From NCBI GenBank assembly GCA_041859875.1, contig JBFLFY010000006.1, positions 19,013 through 83,012 of the forward strand: a stretch of DNA of 64,000 bases, given 5' to 3'. The notes under the pieces were generated by a model. That model worked only from the letters and a program-made list of their open reading frames with translations. It ran no database searches and was not told the DNA's origin. Both the position numbers and the translations under genes were made by a program. The stretch is from Thermocaproicibacter sp041859875 (GTDB taxonomy: Bacteria; Bacillota; Clostridia; Oscillospirales; Acutalibacteraceae). Each line of letters begins with the position of its first letter. Position 1 is the first letter of the stretch. Shown piece by piece: positions 18,047-26,880 of this stretch.

Positions 18047-18362
18047 CAAGTTTTTTACGAATTGTAAATACTTCCAATTCAGTTTGGCGGTTTAACCCGA
18101 TAAACTGTTAAATATCACAAGAATTTTGCGTCCCTAGAAAAAATTGTCCAGGCTTCCAATCAAGAAGCCCGTTTTGCCCTTCCAAGAATCTTCAGCCACC
18201 CTGCATTCACACAAAATACAGAAACAAGTCCGGTAAGCTGTTCTGCACACGGTTGACTAATTGTCAGACAACAAGCGCTGAAAATGGAAAATCAGACGGC
18301 TATTTTCGCTTTATGGAATTTGTTTTTTTGCTGCGTTTTACCCTTTGCATTTACAGGAAAAA

Positions 18363-18854
18363 CTATTTTGCTTCCGGTTCCGCAATCGCGGCAGTCGTGC
18401 CGCCAATCAGTTCTAAAAGCTGCTTTGGCTCCACTTCCACCTGCGTTCCGATTCTTCCCCCGCTCACAAGAATCGTTTTCTGCGCCTCGCAGCTGCTGTC
18501 TATCACCGTTCGGAACTGTTTTTTCATGCCAACAGGCGAACATCCGCCGCGGATGTATCCCGTAATTTTATTGATTTCGCTTACATGGATCATCTCTACC
18601 GATTTTACCCCGACGCTTTTCGCCGCCGCTTTCAGGTTCAGCTCCATTGCAACCGGCACGGCAAAGACATAGAAGTTTTTATCCGCGCCGCGCGTTACTA
18701 AGGTCTTAAACACCTGTTCCACGTTTTCCCCCAGTTTCGCCGCAACGGAAACGCCGTCTATTTTTCCGTCCTTATTTTCATAGAACCACGGCTTATAAGG
18801 GATTTTTGCCTGTTCCAATATCCGCATAACGTTTGTTTTAAGTTCCTTCGCCAT
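18363..18854 (-). CDS. ybaK: YbaK/EbsC-type Cys-tRNA(Pro) deacylase
   Basis: A 163-residue single-domain protein of the YbaK/ProX editing family, which removes cysteine wrongly attached to tRNA-Pro. Seen are the N-terminal KFEVH-equivalent region, VFKTLVTRG, the lysine-containing SVEMIHVSEINKITGYIRGG stretch and GCSPVGMKK, which are the family's hallmarks; FRTVIDSSC and the final beta strands complete the fold. It is a stand-alone gene between cstA and the Nramp-like gene, with AAGGATG before the ATG. Confidence 0.92.
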   Translation of the reverse strand: MAKELKTNVMRILEQAKIPYKPWFYENKDGKIDGVSVAAKLGENVEQVFKTLVTRGADKNFYVFAVPVAMELNLKAAAKSVGVKSVEMIHVSEINKITGYIRGGCSPVGMKKQFRTVIDSSCEAQKTILVSGGRIGTQVEVEPKQLLELIGGTTAAIAEPEAK

Positions 18855-18890
18855 TTTGCATCATCCTTTTCCCGTGTTTTAACAGTTCTA

Positions 18891-20108
18891 TTATAGTACC
18901 ATAAGCAAGATGGTAAAAGCAGAAGCGGCAATCAATACGCCCGCGCTGGCCCAGGAACGGATTTTCTGCCCGCGCGTGCTGGCATACCGGCCCATCACCG
19001 TGCGGCTGGAGGTAAGGAGCGTAAGAAAAATCAAGATTGGCGTCATCAGCACGCCGCCCGCCGCCTGCACGAAAACCGAAATTCCGTTCAGCCGCATGGC
19101 TGGCACCAAAGCCGCACCCGCCGCAAGCAGTACGCTGAAAGCGTAGATGCCGTAAAAGCCGGGCGCTTCACGGAAGCTATCGTTCAGGCTTTTTGTCCAT
19201 CCCAGCGACTCCGCAACGCTCCAGGAAGAAGAAAGTGAAACCGTTACCGCCGCAAGCAAACCGGCGTCAAACAGTCCAAGCGCAAACAGCACTCCGCCCG
19301 CCGGGCCAAAACGGCTGGTAATGGCTGCCACAATCTGTGGGGCATCTGCGTTTTCCGCATCCGGAAGAATCCCGTAAAGGGAAGAGCCGATGAAGATTAA
19401 TGCCGCCGCTACGGTTGTCTGACAAATACAGCCCGCCAGCGTATCTGCCCTTCCGCTTCGGATTTGGCTTTCCTTTTCTTTTTTTTCGGAGTACGCCCCG
19501 TTTTGGTAGAAAATCATCCACGGAGCCACGGCATTTCCCACAAGAGCCGCCATGTACCACCGGAACGGCCTCCCCGTGCAGAGCGCAGCGCTCTGCTGTA
19601 CATTGAGAGCCGGACGGGTAAAGAAAGCGAAAAACAGGAACAGCACATTAAACAGCCCAATCACAAGCCCCAGGCGCTCTTTTGTGCGGTAGCCGCTCAG
19701 CATGGCAACGGAAAGCACAAGCCCTACGCTCAGCGCTACAGCCGCCCACACGGGCAGGCCCAGCAGCTCCAGCCCGGCGGACATTCCCACAAACTCCGTC
19801 ATAAGCGTCAGCAGGTTTTCCACAAAAAGCGCAGTGACTTGAAAAACCATCCAGCCCCGGCCGTAATGCTCCCGCAGCAGGCGGGTATATCCCTGCCCGG
19901 AAGCCACACCGAGCCGCATGGCCATTTCCTGCACGGTATAAGTAACGGCGGTGAGCAGCAGAGTCAGCGGAACAAAAACCGCCCAGCCGAATTTTGCACC
20001 TGTTACAGTATAGGAAATCAGGCCTCCGGCATCGTTGTCCGCCATCGCAGCCAGCATTCCCGGGCCCAGAAAAAGGAGAAAATAAAATGGCCGCTTTTTT
20101 CCGCGCAT
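18891..20108 (-). CDS. Nramp-like transporter with non-canonical metal-site motifs
   Basis: A 405-residue protein with about 11 membrane helices and the general Nramp order (helix 1 after FLGPGMLAAMAD; QEMAMRLGV in helix 3). In canonical Nramp manganese/iron transporters helix 1 carries DPGN and helix 6 carries MPH. Here helix 1 reads ADNDAGG (D24-N25-D26) and the helix 6 region reads GNAVAPWMIFYQ, so the metal site differs. It may move magnesium, another ion, or something else; related non-classical Nramp clades are known. Substrate cannot be called. It stands alone after the cysS terminator. Confidence 0.75.
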   Translation of the reverse strand: MRGKKRPFYFLLFLGPGMLAAMADNDAGGLISYTVTGAKFGWAVFVPLTLLLTAVTYTVQEMAMRLGVASGQGYTRLLREHYGRGWMVFQVTALFVENLLTLMTEFVGMSAGLELLGLPVWAAVALSVGLVLSVAMLSGYRTKERLGLVIGLFNVLFLFFAFFTRPALNVQQSAALCTGRPFRWYMAALVGNAVAPWMIFYQNGAYSEKKEKESQIRSGRADTLAGCICQTTVAAALIFIGSSLYGILPDAENADAPQIVAAITSRFGPAGGVLFALGLFDAGLLAAVTVSLSSSWSVAESLGWTKSLNDSFREAPGFYGIYAFSVLLAAGAALVPAMRLNGISVFVQAAGGVLMTPILIFLTLLTSSRTVMGRYASTRGQKIRSWASAGVLIAASAFTILLMVL

Positions 20109-20113
20109 GAAAA

Positions 20114-20144
20114 CACCCCCAAAGCAGATTATGCTCTGGGGGTG
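20114..20144 (-). terminator. Terminator of the cysE-cysS operon
   Basis: On the minus strand CACCCCCAGAGC pairs with GCTTTGGGGGTG around a seven-base loop, followed by TTTTC. It lies between the cysS stop (20190) and the next gene's start (20108). Confidence 0.8.
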
Positions 20145-20189
20145 CTTTCTGTCCCAGCATTCCCATCTGGGAAAATACCGAGTAAAAAG

Positions 20190-21599
20190 TTATTCGCTGA
20201 TTTTCCACTTGACGCCCTGCGGGGTGTCTTCCAGCACCACATGGCGGGCTTTCAGTTCATCGCGGATGCGATCGGCCTCCGCCCAGTTTTTCGCTTTGCG
20301 GGCAGCCGTGCGCTCGGCTATCAGCTTCTCAATTTCTTCATCCTGCGTGTCGTCTTCCTTCTCCACATACAGAAGGCCGAGAACATCCGCAAGCTTCATG
20401 AAATGTTCCAACGCGAAGCCGCACAGTTCTTTCGAGGGCTCCGTGTCGGCATTCAGGTTCGTATTAATATCTTTTGCAAAGTCAAACAGCACAGAAAGCG
20501 CGTCGGCAGTGTTGAGGTCATCGTCCATAAAAGCATTGAATTTTTCCTCGTAGCCGCCCATGCGGGTGCGGATTTCTTCTTCCCCCGGCTTTTCGCCCGA
20601 AGGAGCGTGCTCCATCAGGAAACGCAGGTTGTCGCGGCAGTGATACAGGCGGTCAAGCGCCGCACGGCACTGTTCAATAATCTCCACACTGTAATTAATG
20701 GGCGCACGGTAATGCGAAGAAATCATCAGGTAGCGGATTGGCTCATAGCCGTACTTTTCCGCCACTTCCCGCACCGTAAAGAAGTTGCCGAGGGATTTCG
20801 ACATCTTCTTGTTGTTGATGTTGATATAGCCGTTGTGCATCCAGTAGTGCGAAAACGGTACGCCGTTGCAGCACTCACTCTGGGCAATCTCGTTTTCGTG
20901 GTGCGGGAAGATAAGGTCCTGCCCGCCGCAGTGAATGTCAATGGTCTTGCCAAGAAAGCGCCGCGCCATAGCGGAGCACTCAATATGCCAGCCCGGGCGG
21001 CCTTTTCCCCACGGGGAATCCCAGCTCGGCTCGCCGGGCTTCGAACCTTTCCACAGGGCAAAATCCAGCGGATTTTCCTTCTGTTCGCCTACGGCAATCC
21101 GCGCGCCGGACTGCAGGTCGTCAATCGGCTGGTGGGAAAGTTTACCGTATTCTTTGTCTTTCAGCGTACGGAAATAAACGTCGCCGCTTGGAACCGGGTA
21201 GGCGTAGCCTTTTTCCACAAGTGTGGAAATAATGCTCAGGATTTCATCGATGTTTTCCGTTGCACGCGGATGCACGGTGGCAGGGCGGACATTCAGCCCT
21301 GCGGCATCTGTTTTGTACTCCTTAATATACTTGTTGGAAACAGTCAGGTAATCAGATTTTTCCTCATTTGCACGGCGGATAATTTTGTCGTCAATATCGG
21401 TAAAATTCTGCACAAAAGTTACCTTGCAGCCGCGGGACTCAAGGTACCGGCGAAGCACGTCGAATACGCAGATCGGCCTGGCGTTGCCGATGTGGATATA
21501 GTTGTACACCGTAGGCCCGCAGGCGTAGATATGTGCTTCTCCCGGGGTAATAGGGACAAATTCTTCCTTTTTGCGTGAAAGGGTGTTGTAAATTTGCAT
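20190..21599 (-). CDS. cysS: Cysteine-tRNA ligase
   Basis: A 469-residue class I aminoacyl-tRNA synthetase charging tRNA-Cys. The N terminus has YACGPTVYNYIHIGNARP with the HIGH-type motif HIGN; the zinc-site cysteine and histidines (WHIECSAM, GGQDLIFPHHENE) and KKMSKSLGN follow. A DALR-like C-terminal part and the anticodon-binding domain complete it. It is the second gene of a T-box-controlled operon with cysE, 83 bases upstream. Confidence 0.96.
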   Translation of the reverse strand: MQIYNTLSRKKEEFVPITPGEAHIYACGPTVYNYIHIGNARPICVFDVLRRYLESRGCKVTFVQNFTDIDDKIIRRANEEKSDYLTVSNKYIKEYKTDAAGLNVRPATVHPRATENIDEILSIISTLVEKGYAYPVPSGDVYFRTLKDKEYGKLSHQPIDDLQSGARIAVGEQKENPLDFALWKGSKPGEPSWDSPWGKGRPGWHIECSAMARRFLGKTIDIHCGGQDLIFPHHENEIAQSECCNGVPFSHYWMHNGYININNKKMSKSLGNFFTVREVAEKYGYEPIRYLMISSHYRAPINYSVEIIEQCRAALDRLYHCRDNLRFLMEHAPSGEKPGEEEIRTRMGGYEEKFNAFMDDDLNTADALSVLFDFAKDINTNLNADTEPSKELCGFALEHFMKLADVLGLLYVEKEDDTQDEEIEKLIAERTAARKAKNWAEADRIRDELKARHVVLEDTPQGVKWKISE

Positions 21600-21682
21600 T
21601 TTAGGTTTCCTCCTCTTGTCTTTTCAAGCAAAGATTCTTTTCTTTTTTTATTCGAACGGCCTGCGCCGTATTCTTAACTTCC

Positions 21683-22330
21683 TTACGTCTCCAGATTTTT
21701 CGCCGGTTTAATCCCAAGTTTTTTCTGAATACAGGTAACTTCATAGTCCAGGCGGCAAAGCGTCTGTGAAACCGGGTCGCCCACATGAATCTGGTCGAGG
21801 TTCGGAGGGCGCACGCCGTTCAGCCTTACAACGCGTGCCGGTACGCCGACGGCGGTTGCATTGGCGGGAACTGCGTCCAGCACCACGGCGCCCGCCGCTA
21901 TGCGGGCATTGTCGCCTACACAAAACGGGCCGAGAATCTTTGCCCCAGCACCCACCAGTACATTGTTGCCAAGGGTGGGGTGGCGCTTGCCATGGTCTTT
22001 GCCCGTACCGCCAAGCGTTACACCCTGGTACAGGGTGCAGTTTTCACCGATTTCCGCTGTTTCGCCAATTACGACGCCCATGCCGTGGTCAATGAACAGC
22101 CCCTTGCCGATTTTCGCGCCCGGGTGAATTTCAATTCCTGTTTTGTGCCGTGCCCGCTGAGAAATCCAGCGTGCAATGAATTTATGGCCATGCTGGTAAA
22201 ACCAGTGCGCCTTTCGGTAGGAACGCACCGCCTTGAAGCCCGAGTACAAGAAAAAGACTTCCAGCCTGGAACGGGCCGCCGGGTCACGGTCAATAATAGA
22301 GTCAAGCTCCGCCTTCAGTCTACTGAACAT
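21683..22330 (-). CDS. cysE: Serine O-acetyltransferase
   Basis: Transfers acetyl from acetyl-CoA to serine, the first step of cysteine synthesis. The 215-residue protein has an N-terminal helical part (FSRLKAELDSIIDRDPAAR) and a left-handed beta-helix with hexapeptide repeats (IHPGAKIGKGLFIDHGMGVVIG type, GVTLGGTGKDHGKRHPTLG). The start at 22330 is chosen because GGGAGG precedes it and because everything upstream in the same open frame is T-box RNA. Operon with cysS, one of the classic Firmicute arrangements. Confidence 0.94.
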   Translation of the reverse strand: MFSRLKAELDSIIDRDPAARSRLEVFFLYSGFKAVRSYRKAHWFYQHGHKFIARWISQRARHKTGIEIHPGAKIGKGLFIDHGMGVVIGETAEIGENCTLYQGVTLGGTGKDHGKRHPTLGNNVLVGAGAKILGPFCVGDNARIAAGAVVLDAVPANATAVGVPARVVRLNGVRPPNLDQIHVGDPVSQTLCRLDYEVTCIQKKLGIKPAKNLET

Positions 22331-22349
22331 AAAGGGCAGCCTCCCTTCA

Positions 22350-22642
22350 AAAAAATAAGCCTCCGTCCCCCAAAAGAGGACGGAGGCGAAAACAGTTCCG
22401 CGGTTCCACTCCGTTTTTATCACTTTGCTTCGGCCTGTAACGGGGCCTGCCCGTGCGGGGATACTTTCGGTTCCCCCCGCCTGCTCACGGATGCATTTCA
22501 CTGCCCGCCGGGCAAAAAGCGCTTTCAGCCTGTTGACGCTTTCTCTCTTTTGCCCTGCGCGGCGGCTACTCTTCCGTTCACCGCATTTCTGTTTGCTCCA
22601 GTATAGTCCCGGCTGCCGCCGGACGTTACTAAAAAAGCCTAC
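22350..22642 (-). promoter_or_regulatory. Cysteine T-box leader of cysE-cysS
   Basis: On the minus strand the T-box core GAGTGGAACCGCGG (about 22397-22411) precedes a terminator (GCCTCCGTCC pairing with GGACGGAGGC, 22359-22387) and a T run. Stem I contains GAAGAGTA and the specifier loop GAAATGCA, placing codon TGC (Cys) at 22493-22495. The TGGA bulge predicts discriminator U, as in tRNA-Cys, so both contacts agree. Confidence 0.93.
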
Positions 22643-22648
22643 TAAAAT

Positions 22649-22677
22649 AGTATAGTACAGAAAATGTCATCTGTAAA
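22649..22677 (-). promoter_or_regulatory. Promoter of the cysE-cysS transcript
   Basis: TTTACA and TATACT are 17 bases apart on the minus strand, immediately upstream of the T-box. Confidence 0.65.
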
Positions 22678-22688
22678 CATCCTGCACG

Positions 22689-23261
22689 TTATTTTGATGC
22701 ATTAATCAGGTGAAGATTTTCTTTGAGGTAAATTGCTCCGGAAATCACCGTCAGCACCGTTGCAATCCAAAGAAGGATGTCCCCGGCTGCCAGCATAACT
22801 GCGCTGCCGCCCGAAAAGCTTAAAATTTCCTGCATACTCTGGCACAGCAAGACGAAAATAACAGCTACCATCTGGCTGATTGTTTTTGCTTTGCCCCATT
22901 TGTTTGCCGGAATCACCACGCCGTCGCTTTCCAGCGCAAGCAGGCGGATGGAAGTCACCATCAGTTCCCGCGCGATAATCAGCAGAACGCACCACACGTT
23001 CACAAGGCCAAGCGGAAGGAAGCACACAAGGGCCGAGATGACAAGCACTTTGTCTGCCAGCGGGTCAAGAAATTTTCCAAAGTTGGTGATAAGATTCCGC
23101 TCCCGCGCAATTTTTCCGTCAAAGCGGTCGGTCAGCGATGCGCCCGCAAACACAAGAAAAGCCCACAGATAGTGGTACGGTATCTGCCGGTACAAAACAA
23201 GCACCACAAAAGCCGGCACAAGGAAAACGCGTAAAAGAGTCAGTTTATTCGGCAGATTCAT
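22689..23261 (-). CDS. pgsA: CDP-diacylglycerol-glycerol-3-phosphate 3-phosphatidyltransferase
   Basis: A 190-residue membrane enzyme making phosphatidylglycerophosphate, precursor of the main anionic phospholipids. The N terminus LPNKLTLLRV is typical and the CDP-alcohol phosphotransferase motif is present as TDRFDGKIARERNLITNFGKFLDPLADK (D-G-x-x-A-R...G-x-x-x-D-x-x-x-D); note the first Asp pair reads SLTDRFDG. Four to five membrane helices. It is the last gene of recA-recX-rimO-pgsA. Confidence 0.94.
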   Translation of the reverse strand: MNLPNKLTLLRVFLVPAFVVLVLYRQIPYHYLWAFLVFAGASLTDRFDGKIARERNLITNFGKFLDPLADKVLVISALVCFLPLGLVNVWCVLLIIARELMVTSIRLLALESDGVVIPANKWGKAKTISQMVAVIFVLLCQSMQEILSFSGGSAVMLAAGDILLWIATVLTVISGAIYLKENLHLINASK

Positions 23262-23272
23262 TTTACCGCCCC

Positions 23273-24604
23273 CTAGCCAATCATTTCGCCCGTAAGGTCG
23301 CCGTCAATACAGCCGGTAATCTTGACCTGTTCAAAATGGCCGGGCACTGGTTTCCTCCCCTTTGTCTGGAAATATATCTTTCCGTCCACGTCGGGGGAAT
23401 CCATATACGAACGCCCAAACCAGCATTCGGCGCAGCGGTCAAAGCCTTCCGTCAGCACGCGCAACGTTTTTCCAGCCATCTGTTCGCCCTGCTCCTGCAT
23501 AATATTCATCTGGATTTCCATCACTTCTTCGGCGCGGCGCTGCTTCTCTTCTTCGTCTATCTGGTTCGGCATCTCGCCGGCCGCAGTGCCCTCTTCCTGC
23601 GAATAGGCAAAGCAACCCAGGCGCTCGAAGCGGATTTCGCGCACAAAAGAACACAGCTCGTCGAACTGCTCTTCCGTTTCGCCGGGGTAACCGGCAATCA
23701 GCGTGGTGCGCAGCACAAGATTTGGCACTGTGGCGCGCATCTTGTGAATCAGCTCCGTTATGGAGCGGCGGTCGCCGCTGCGCCGCATGGAGTGCAGAAT
23801 TTCGGCATTGCAGTGCTGCAGAGGGATGTCGATATATTTGACCAGCTTTTCTTCTTCCGCCATCGTCTGTAAAAGCTCGTCGGTAATCACATCCGGGTAA
23901 GTGTAGAGGAAGCGAATCCATTCAATGCCGTCAATGCGGCACAGGCGGCGCAGAAGCAGCGCAAGCGACGGCTTTCCGTAAAGGTCGGAACCGTAGCGCG
24001 TGGTGTCCTGCGCAATCAAAATCAGTTCCTTTGCGCCGTTTTCCGCAAGCTTCCGGGCTTCCGCCTCAATGCTCTCCATGGTGCGGGAACGGTATGGCCC
24101 GCGTATCATCGGAATGGCACAGTAGGAACATCGGTTGTTGCATCCTTCCGCGATTTTCAGGTATGGTGACCAGCTTGGCGTTAAAAGCATCCGCTCGCCG
24201 CAGATGTCGAGCTTTGTCTTTTCGGGAAAAATCTGCTGCTTTTTGCCGGAAAGGACTTTTTCTACAACGGAAACAATGTCTCCATCCGCACCAATTCCTA
24301 CAACGGCGTCGGCTTCAGGGATTTCTTTCATGACCTGTTCCCGGTAGCGCTCGGCAAGGCACCCCGTAACGATAATCGCCTTGATGCGGCCCTCGGCTTT
24401 CAGCCGTGCCAGCTCCAAAATCTCGTCGATTGCCTCCTGCTTTGCGGAGTTAATAAAGCCGCAGGTGTTCACAATGGCGGCATCCGCAAGCGCGGCGTCA
24501 TCTTTTACCGTGTACCCGGCTTTTTGAAGGGCAGCCAGCATCATTTCGCCATCTACCTGATTTTTTGCGCAGCCCAGATTGACCATTCCAACCGAATATG
24601 CCAT
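23273..24604 (-). CDS. rimO: Ribosomal protein S12 methylthiotransferase
   Basis: A 443-residue radical-SAM enzyme that methylthiolates an aspartate of ribosomal protein S12. It has an N-terminal MTTase domain with conserved cysteines (NLGCAKNQVD, VNTCGFINSAKQEA, TGCLAERY), a radical-SAM CxxxCxxC motif in EGCNNRCSYCAIP, and a C-terminal TRAM domain. SAKQEA and the GCLAERY region point to RimO rather than MiaB. Its start abuts the recX stop. Confidence 0.95.
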   Translation of the reverse strand: MAYSVGMVNLGCAKNQVDGEMMLAALQKAGYTVKDDAALADAAIVNTCGFINSAKQEAIDEILELARLKAEGRIKAIIVTGCLAERYREQVMKEIPEADAVVGIGADGDIVSVVEKVLSGKKQQIFPEKTKLDICGERMLLTPSWSPYLKIAEGCNNRCSYCAIPMIRGPYRSRTMESIEAEARKLAENGAKELILIAQDTTRYGSDLYGKPSLALLLRRLCRIDGIEWIRFLYTYPDVITDELLQTMAEEEKLVKYIDIPLQHCNAEILHSMRRSGDRRSITELIHKMRATVPNLVLRTTLIAGYPGETEEQFDELCSFVREIRFERLGCFAYSQEEGTAAGEMPNQIDEEEKQRRAEEVMEIQMNIMQEQGEQMAGKTLRVLTEGFDRCAECWFGRSYMDSPDVDGKIYFQTKGRKPVPGHFEQVKITGCIDGDLTGEMIG

Positions 24605-25222
24605 TTATTTTTCCTCATCATCTGCAATATATTTTTGAAGGGCGGCGCGGATGTCATCCCACCGGTAGCCCATGCGCTGAAGTCCTGCCGCAGCGCGGCG
24701 GCGGCCCTTTTCGTCACCAAGGCAGCGCCCGTACTTTCGGGCAAGCACTGCTTCCGCGGATTCCCGCGAGTCAGGCTCCGCTTCAGCGGCGGCCTGCTCC
24801 GCTAGTTCCCGGTTAATTCCGCGCCGCATAAGTTCCATGCGCACACGCGAAGCGGCAAAGCCCTTGCGGGTATATAAAGTGCGCGCCAGCGAACGGGCGT
24901 ACTCGCCGTCGTTCACAAAACCAAGCTCCGCCATACGCTGTGCCGCCTTCCCAGCGGTTTCGCGCGGCACGGTGCGGCTCAGTTTGCGAGCAAGCTCCTT
25001 TTCCGAATGGGCGCGGAAGCCCAGCAGGTACATGGCTTTCTGCTCCGCACGGCGAAGGTCGCTTTCTTCTATCAGCTCGTGAAGCTGCTCGTCCGTAAGG
25101 TCATCACCCAGCTTCAGGCCGGATTTGAAATATGTTTCCGTATCGATTTCGACAGCTTTTTCACCGTCGAGAAACAGCGCCACAAGGGTTTTCCCTTTTG
25201 GCTCCACGGCGGAAAGCATCAT
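24605..25222 (-). CDS. recX: Regulatory protein RecX
   Basis: A 205-residue modulator that binds RecA filaments and limits their activity. It is made of repeated three-helix units; visible signatures are ALYLLGFRAHSEKELARKL-like sequence (YLLGFRAHSEKELARKL), LGFVNDGEYARSLAR and KGFAASRVRMELMRRG. Its start overlaps the recA stop, so the inhibitor is translated in step with RecA, the usual arrangement. The N-terminal 50 residues are a beta-rich extension common in Firmicutes. Confidence 0.92.
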   Translation of the reverse strand: MMLSAVEPKGKTLVALFLDGEKAVEIDTETYFKSGLKLGDDLTDEQLHELIEESDLRRAEQKAMYLLGFRAHSEKELARKLSRTVPRETAGKAAQRMAELGFVNDGEYARSLARTLYTRKGFAASRVRMELMRRGINRELAEQAAAEAEPDSRESAEAVLARKYGRCLGDEKGRRRAAAGLQRMGYRWDDIRAALQKYIADDEEK

Positions 25223-26400
25223 GTGTCGTCCGCTTCAATATCAATGTCGGAACCATAGCGGGAACCGGCATCCGCCGGCTTTTCCGGCTCCTCTTCTTTC
25301 TGCACGGGCTTTGCGCCGCCCGACGCGGCGGTTTTCTTTGCCGGTGCAGACGCGGCCTTTTTAAAGAGCTCGTCAGAATTTGCACGGATTTTTGCTTCGA
25401 TTTCCTGAGCCATTTCGGGGTGTTCATCCAGGAAAGTCTTTGCGTTGTCGCGCCCCTGCCCAAGGCGGGTTTCACCGTAGGCAAACCATGCGCCGCTCTT
25501 CTGTACAATCTCCATTTCCACGCCAAGGTCGAGGATCTCGCCGGTGTGGGAAATGCCGTGCCCGTACATCATGTCAAACTCCGCGGTGCGGAACGGCGGG
25601 GCAATTTTGTTTTTGACAACCTTCACACGCGTACGGGAACCAATCTGCTCGTTGCCGACCTTAATGGATTCCCCTTTGCGCACATCCAGCCGCACAGAAG
25701 CGTAAAATTTCAGCGCACGGCCGCCGGTTGTAACCTCTGGGTTTCCGTAGGCAATGCCGATTTTTTCACGCAGCTGATTAATAAAGATGGCAATACAGTT
25801 TGATTTGGAAATGGCGCCCGCCAATTTGCGCAGCGCCTGCGACATCAGCCGTGCCTGCAGGCCGACAACACTGTCGCCCATCTCGCCCTCAATTTCTGCG
25901 CGGGGAACAAGAGCGGCAACCGAGTCAATGACAATCACGTCGATTGCACCGGAGCGGACGAGCGCTTCGGTGATTTCAAGCGCCTGCTCGCCGGTGTCCG
26001 GCTGAGAAACGAGAAGGGAGTCCACATCTACACCCAAAGCCGCGGCATAAGTCGGGTCAAGGGCATGCTCCACGTCAATAAACGCGGCGTTGCCGCCGTT
26101 TTTCTGGCCTTGTGCAATGCAGTGCAGGGCCAGCGTCGTTTTGCCGGAGCTTTCAGGGCCGTAAATCTCAACAATACGCCCGCGCGGCAGGCCGCCGATG
26201 CCAAGCGCAAGGTCAAGCCCCAGCGAACCCGTAGAGATTGCCTCCACATGCATGGCCTGATTTTGGCCCAGACGCATCACCGCGCCTTTTCCGAACTGCT
26301 TTTCTATCTGTGCAAGGGCTGTTTTCAAAGCCTCTTTTTTATCGCTGTTCGTGTCGACTGTTTTGGTCAGCTTCTTAGTCGCTGCTCCTTTTTCCGACAT
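25219..26400 (-). CDS. recA: Recombinase RecA
   Basis: The 393-residue strand-exchange ATPase and SOS co-protease. Walker A GPESSGKT is at 81-88; the Walker B region VIDSVAALVPRAEIEGEMGD and the L2 loop region EKIGIAYGNPEVTTGGRALKFYAS are intact. The N terminus has a roughly 15-residue lead (to NSDKKEALKTALAQIEKQFG), and the C terminus is Lys/Glu/Ala-rich and variable. GGGAGGAAC precedes the ATG. I saw no clear Gram-positive LexA operator upstream. Confidence 0.97.
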   Translation of the reverse strand: MSEKGAATKKLTKTVDTNSDKKEALKTALAQIEKQFGKGAVMRLGQNQAMHVEAISTGSLGLDLALGIGGLPRGRIVEIYGPESSGKTTLALHCIAQGQKNGGNAAFIDVEHALDPTYAAALGVDVDSLLVSQPDTGEQALEITEALVRSGAIDVIVIDSVAALVPRAEIEGEMGDSVVGLQARLMSQALRKLAGAISKSNCIAIFINQLREKIGIAYGNPEVTTGGRALKFYASVRLDVRKGESIKVGNEQIGSRTRVKVVKNKIAPPFRTAEFDMMYGHGISHTGEILDLGVEMEIVQKSGAWFAYGETRLGQGRDNAKTFLDEHPEMAQEIEAKIRANSDELFKKAASAPAKKTAASGGAKPVQKEEEPEKPADAGSRYGSDIDIEADDT

Positions 26401-26453
26401 AGTCCGTTCCTCCCGTCACACGTGCCGCCTGACTTCTTTCAGATAATACAGCT

Positions 26454-26483
26454 ATTATAATTTATTCCCGCTCGAAAAGCAAG
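26454..26483 (-). promoter_or_regulatory. Possible recA promoter
   Basis: A perfect TATAAT (minus strand, 26454-26459) lies about 55 bases before recA; the -35 candidate TTGCTT at 18 bases is poor. The repeat array begins just upstream. Confidence 0.4.
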
Positions 26484-26509
26484 CACAGCTGGCGCTGCCG
26501 CTTTTTGAG

Positions 26510-26880
26510 CCAGCATAGCCCGAAACTGGGCTATGCTAAAGTTTTCGCCAGGCCCTTTTCAGAGAATAACCCAAGATTTAAACCCGCTGGAAAAGTGCAC
26601 TAGTCTTCCGTACCGGCATAACCCCAAATTGGGATAACTTAAAAGTTTTCGCCAGGCTTTTTTCAGAGAAAATCCCAAGCCTTGAACCCGCTGGGGAAGT
26701 GCTAAAGTTTTCCGTGTCAGCATGGCCCGAAACTGGGCTATGCTAAAGTTTTCGCCAAGCCTTTTTCAGAGAATAACCCAAGATTTGAACCCGCTGAAAA
26801 AGTGCTAAAATTTTCCGCGCCGCAGTTGCCCAAAACAGGCTTTCAGTAAAGTTTTCGCCAGGCCTTTTTCAAAAGGCCAC
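26510..26880 (-). repeat. Tandem array of a ~103-bp repeat between prmC and recA
   Basis: The core GCCTGGCGAAAACTTT (minus strand) occurs four times with start-to-start spacings of 104, 103 and 103 bases (anchors near 26541, 26645, 26748, 26851 on the plus strand). Each unit holds an inverted repeat such as AGCATAGCCC/GGGCTATGCT, a CAGCGGGTT(C/T)AA block and TTATTCTCTG. The copy next to prmC includes its final codons and the TGA stop at the centre of GGCCTTTTGAAAAAGGCC. No ORF is credible here. Same family as the array after prmA. Confidence 0.9.

Noticed and set aside
19464..21578. Long open frame (about 700 codons) on the plus strand opposite the Nramp-like and cysS genes
   Set aside because: It is antisense to two well-supported genes and its composition mirrors their codon bias; no ribosome site or domain.
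22331..22501. N-terminal extension of CysE
   Set aside because: The open frame continues upstream, but this stretch is T-box RNA; a good ribosome site precedes the ATG at 22330.
26401..26460. LexA operator before recA
   Set aside because: No CGAAC-N4-GTTCG-type palindrome could be found in the upstream region.
26510..26880. CRISPR array
   Set aside because: Units are about 103 bp and similar along their whole length; there are no short identical repeats with unique spacers and no cas genes.
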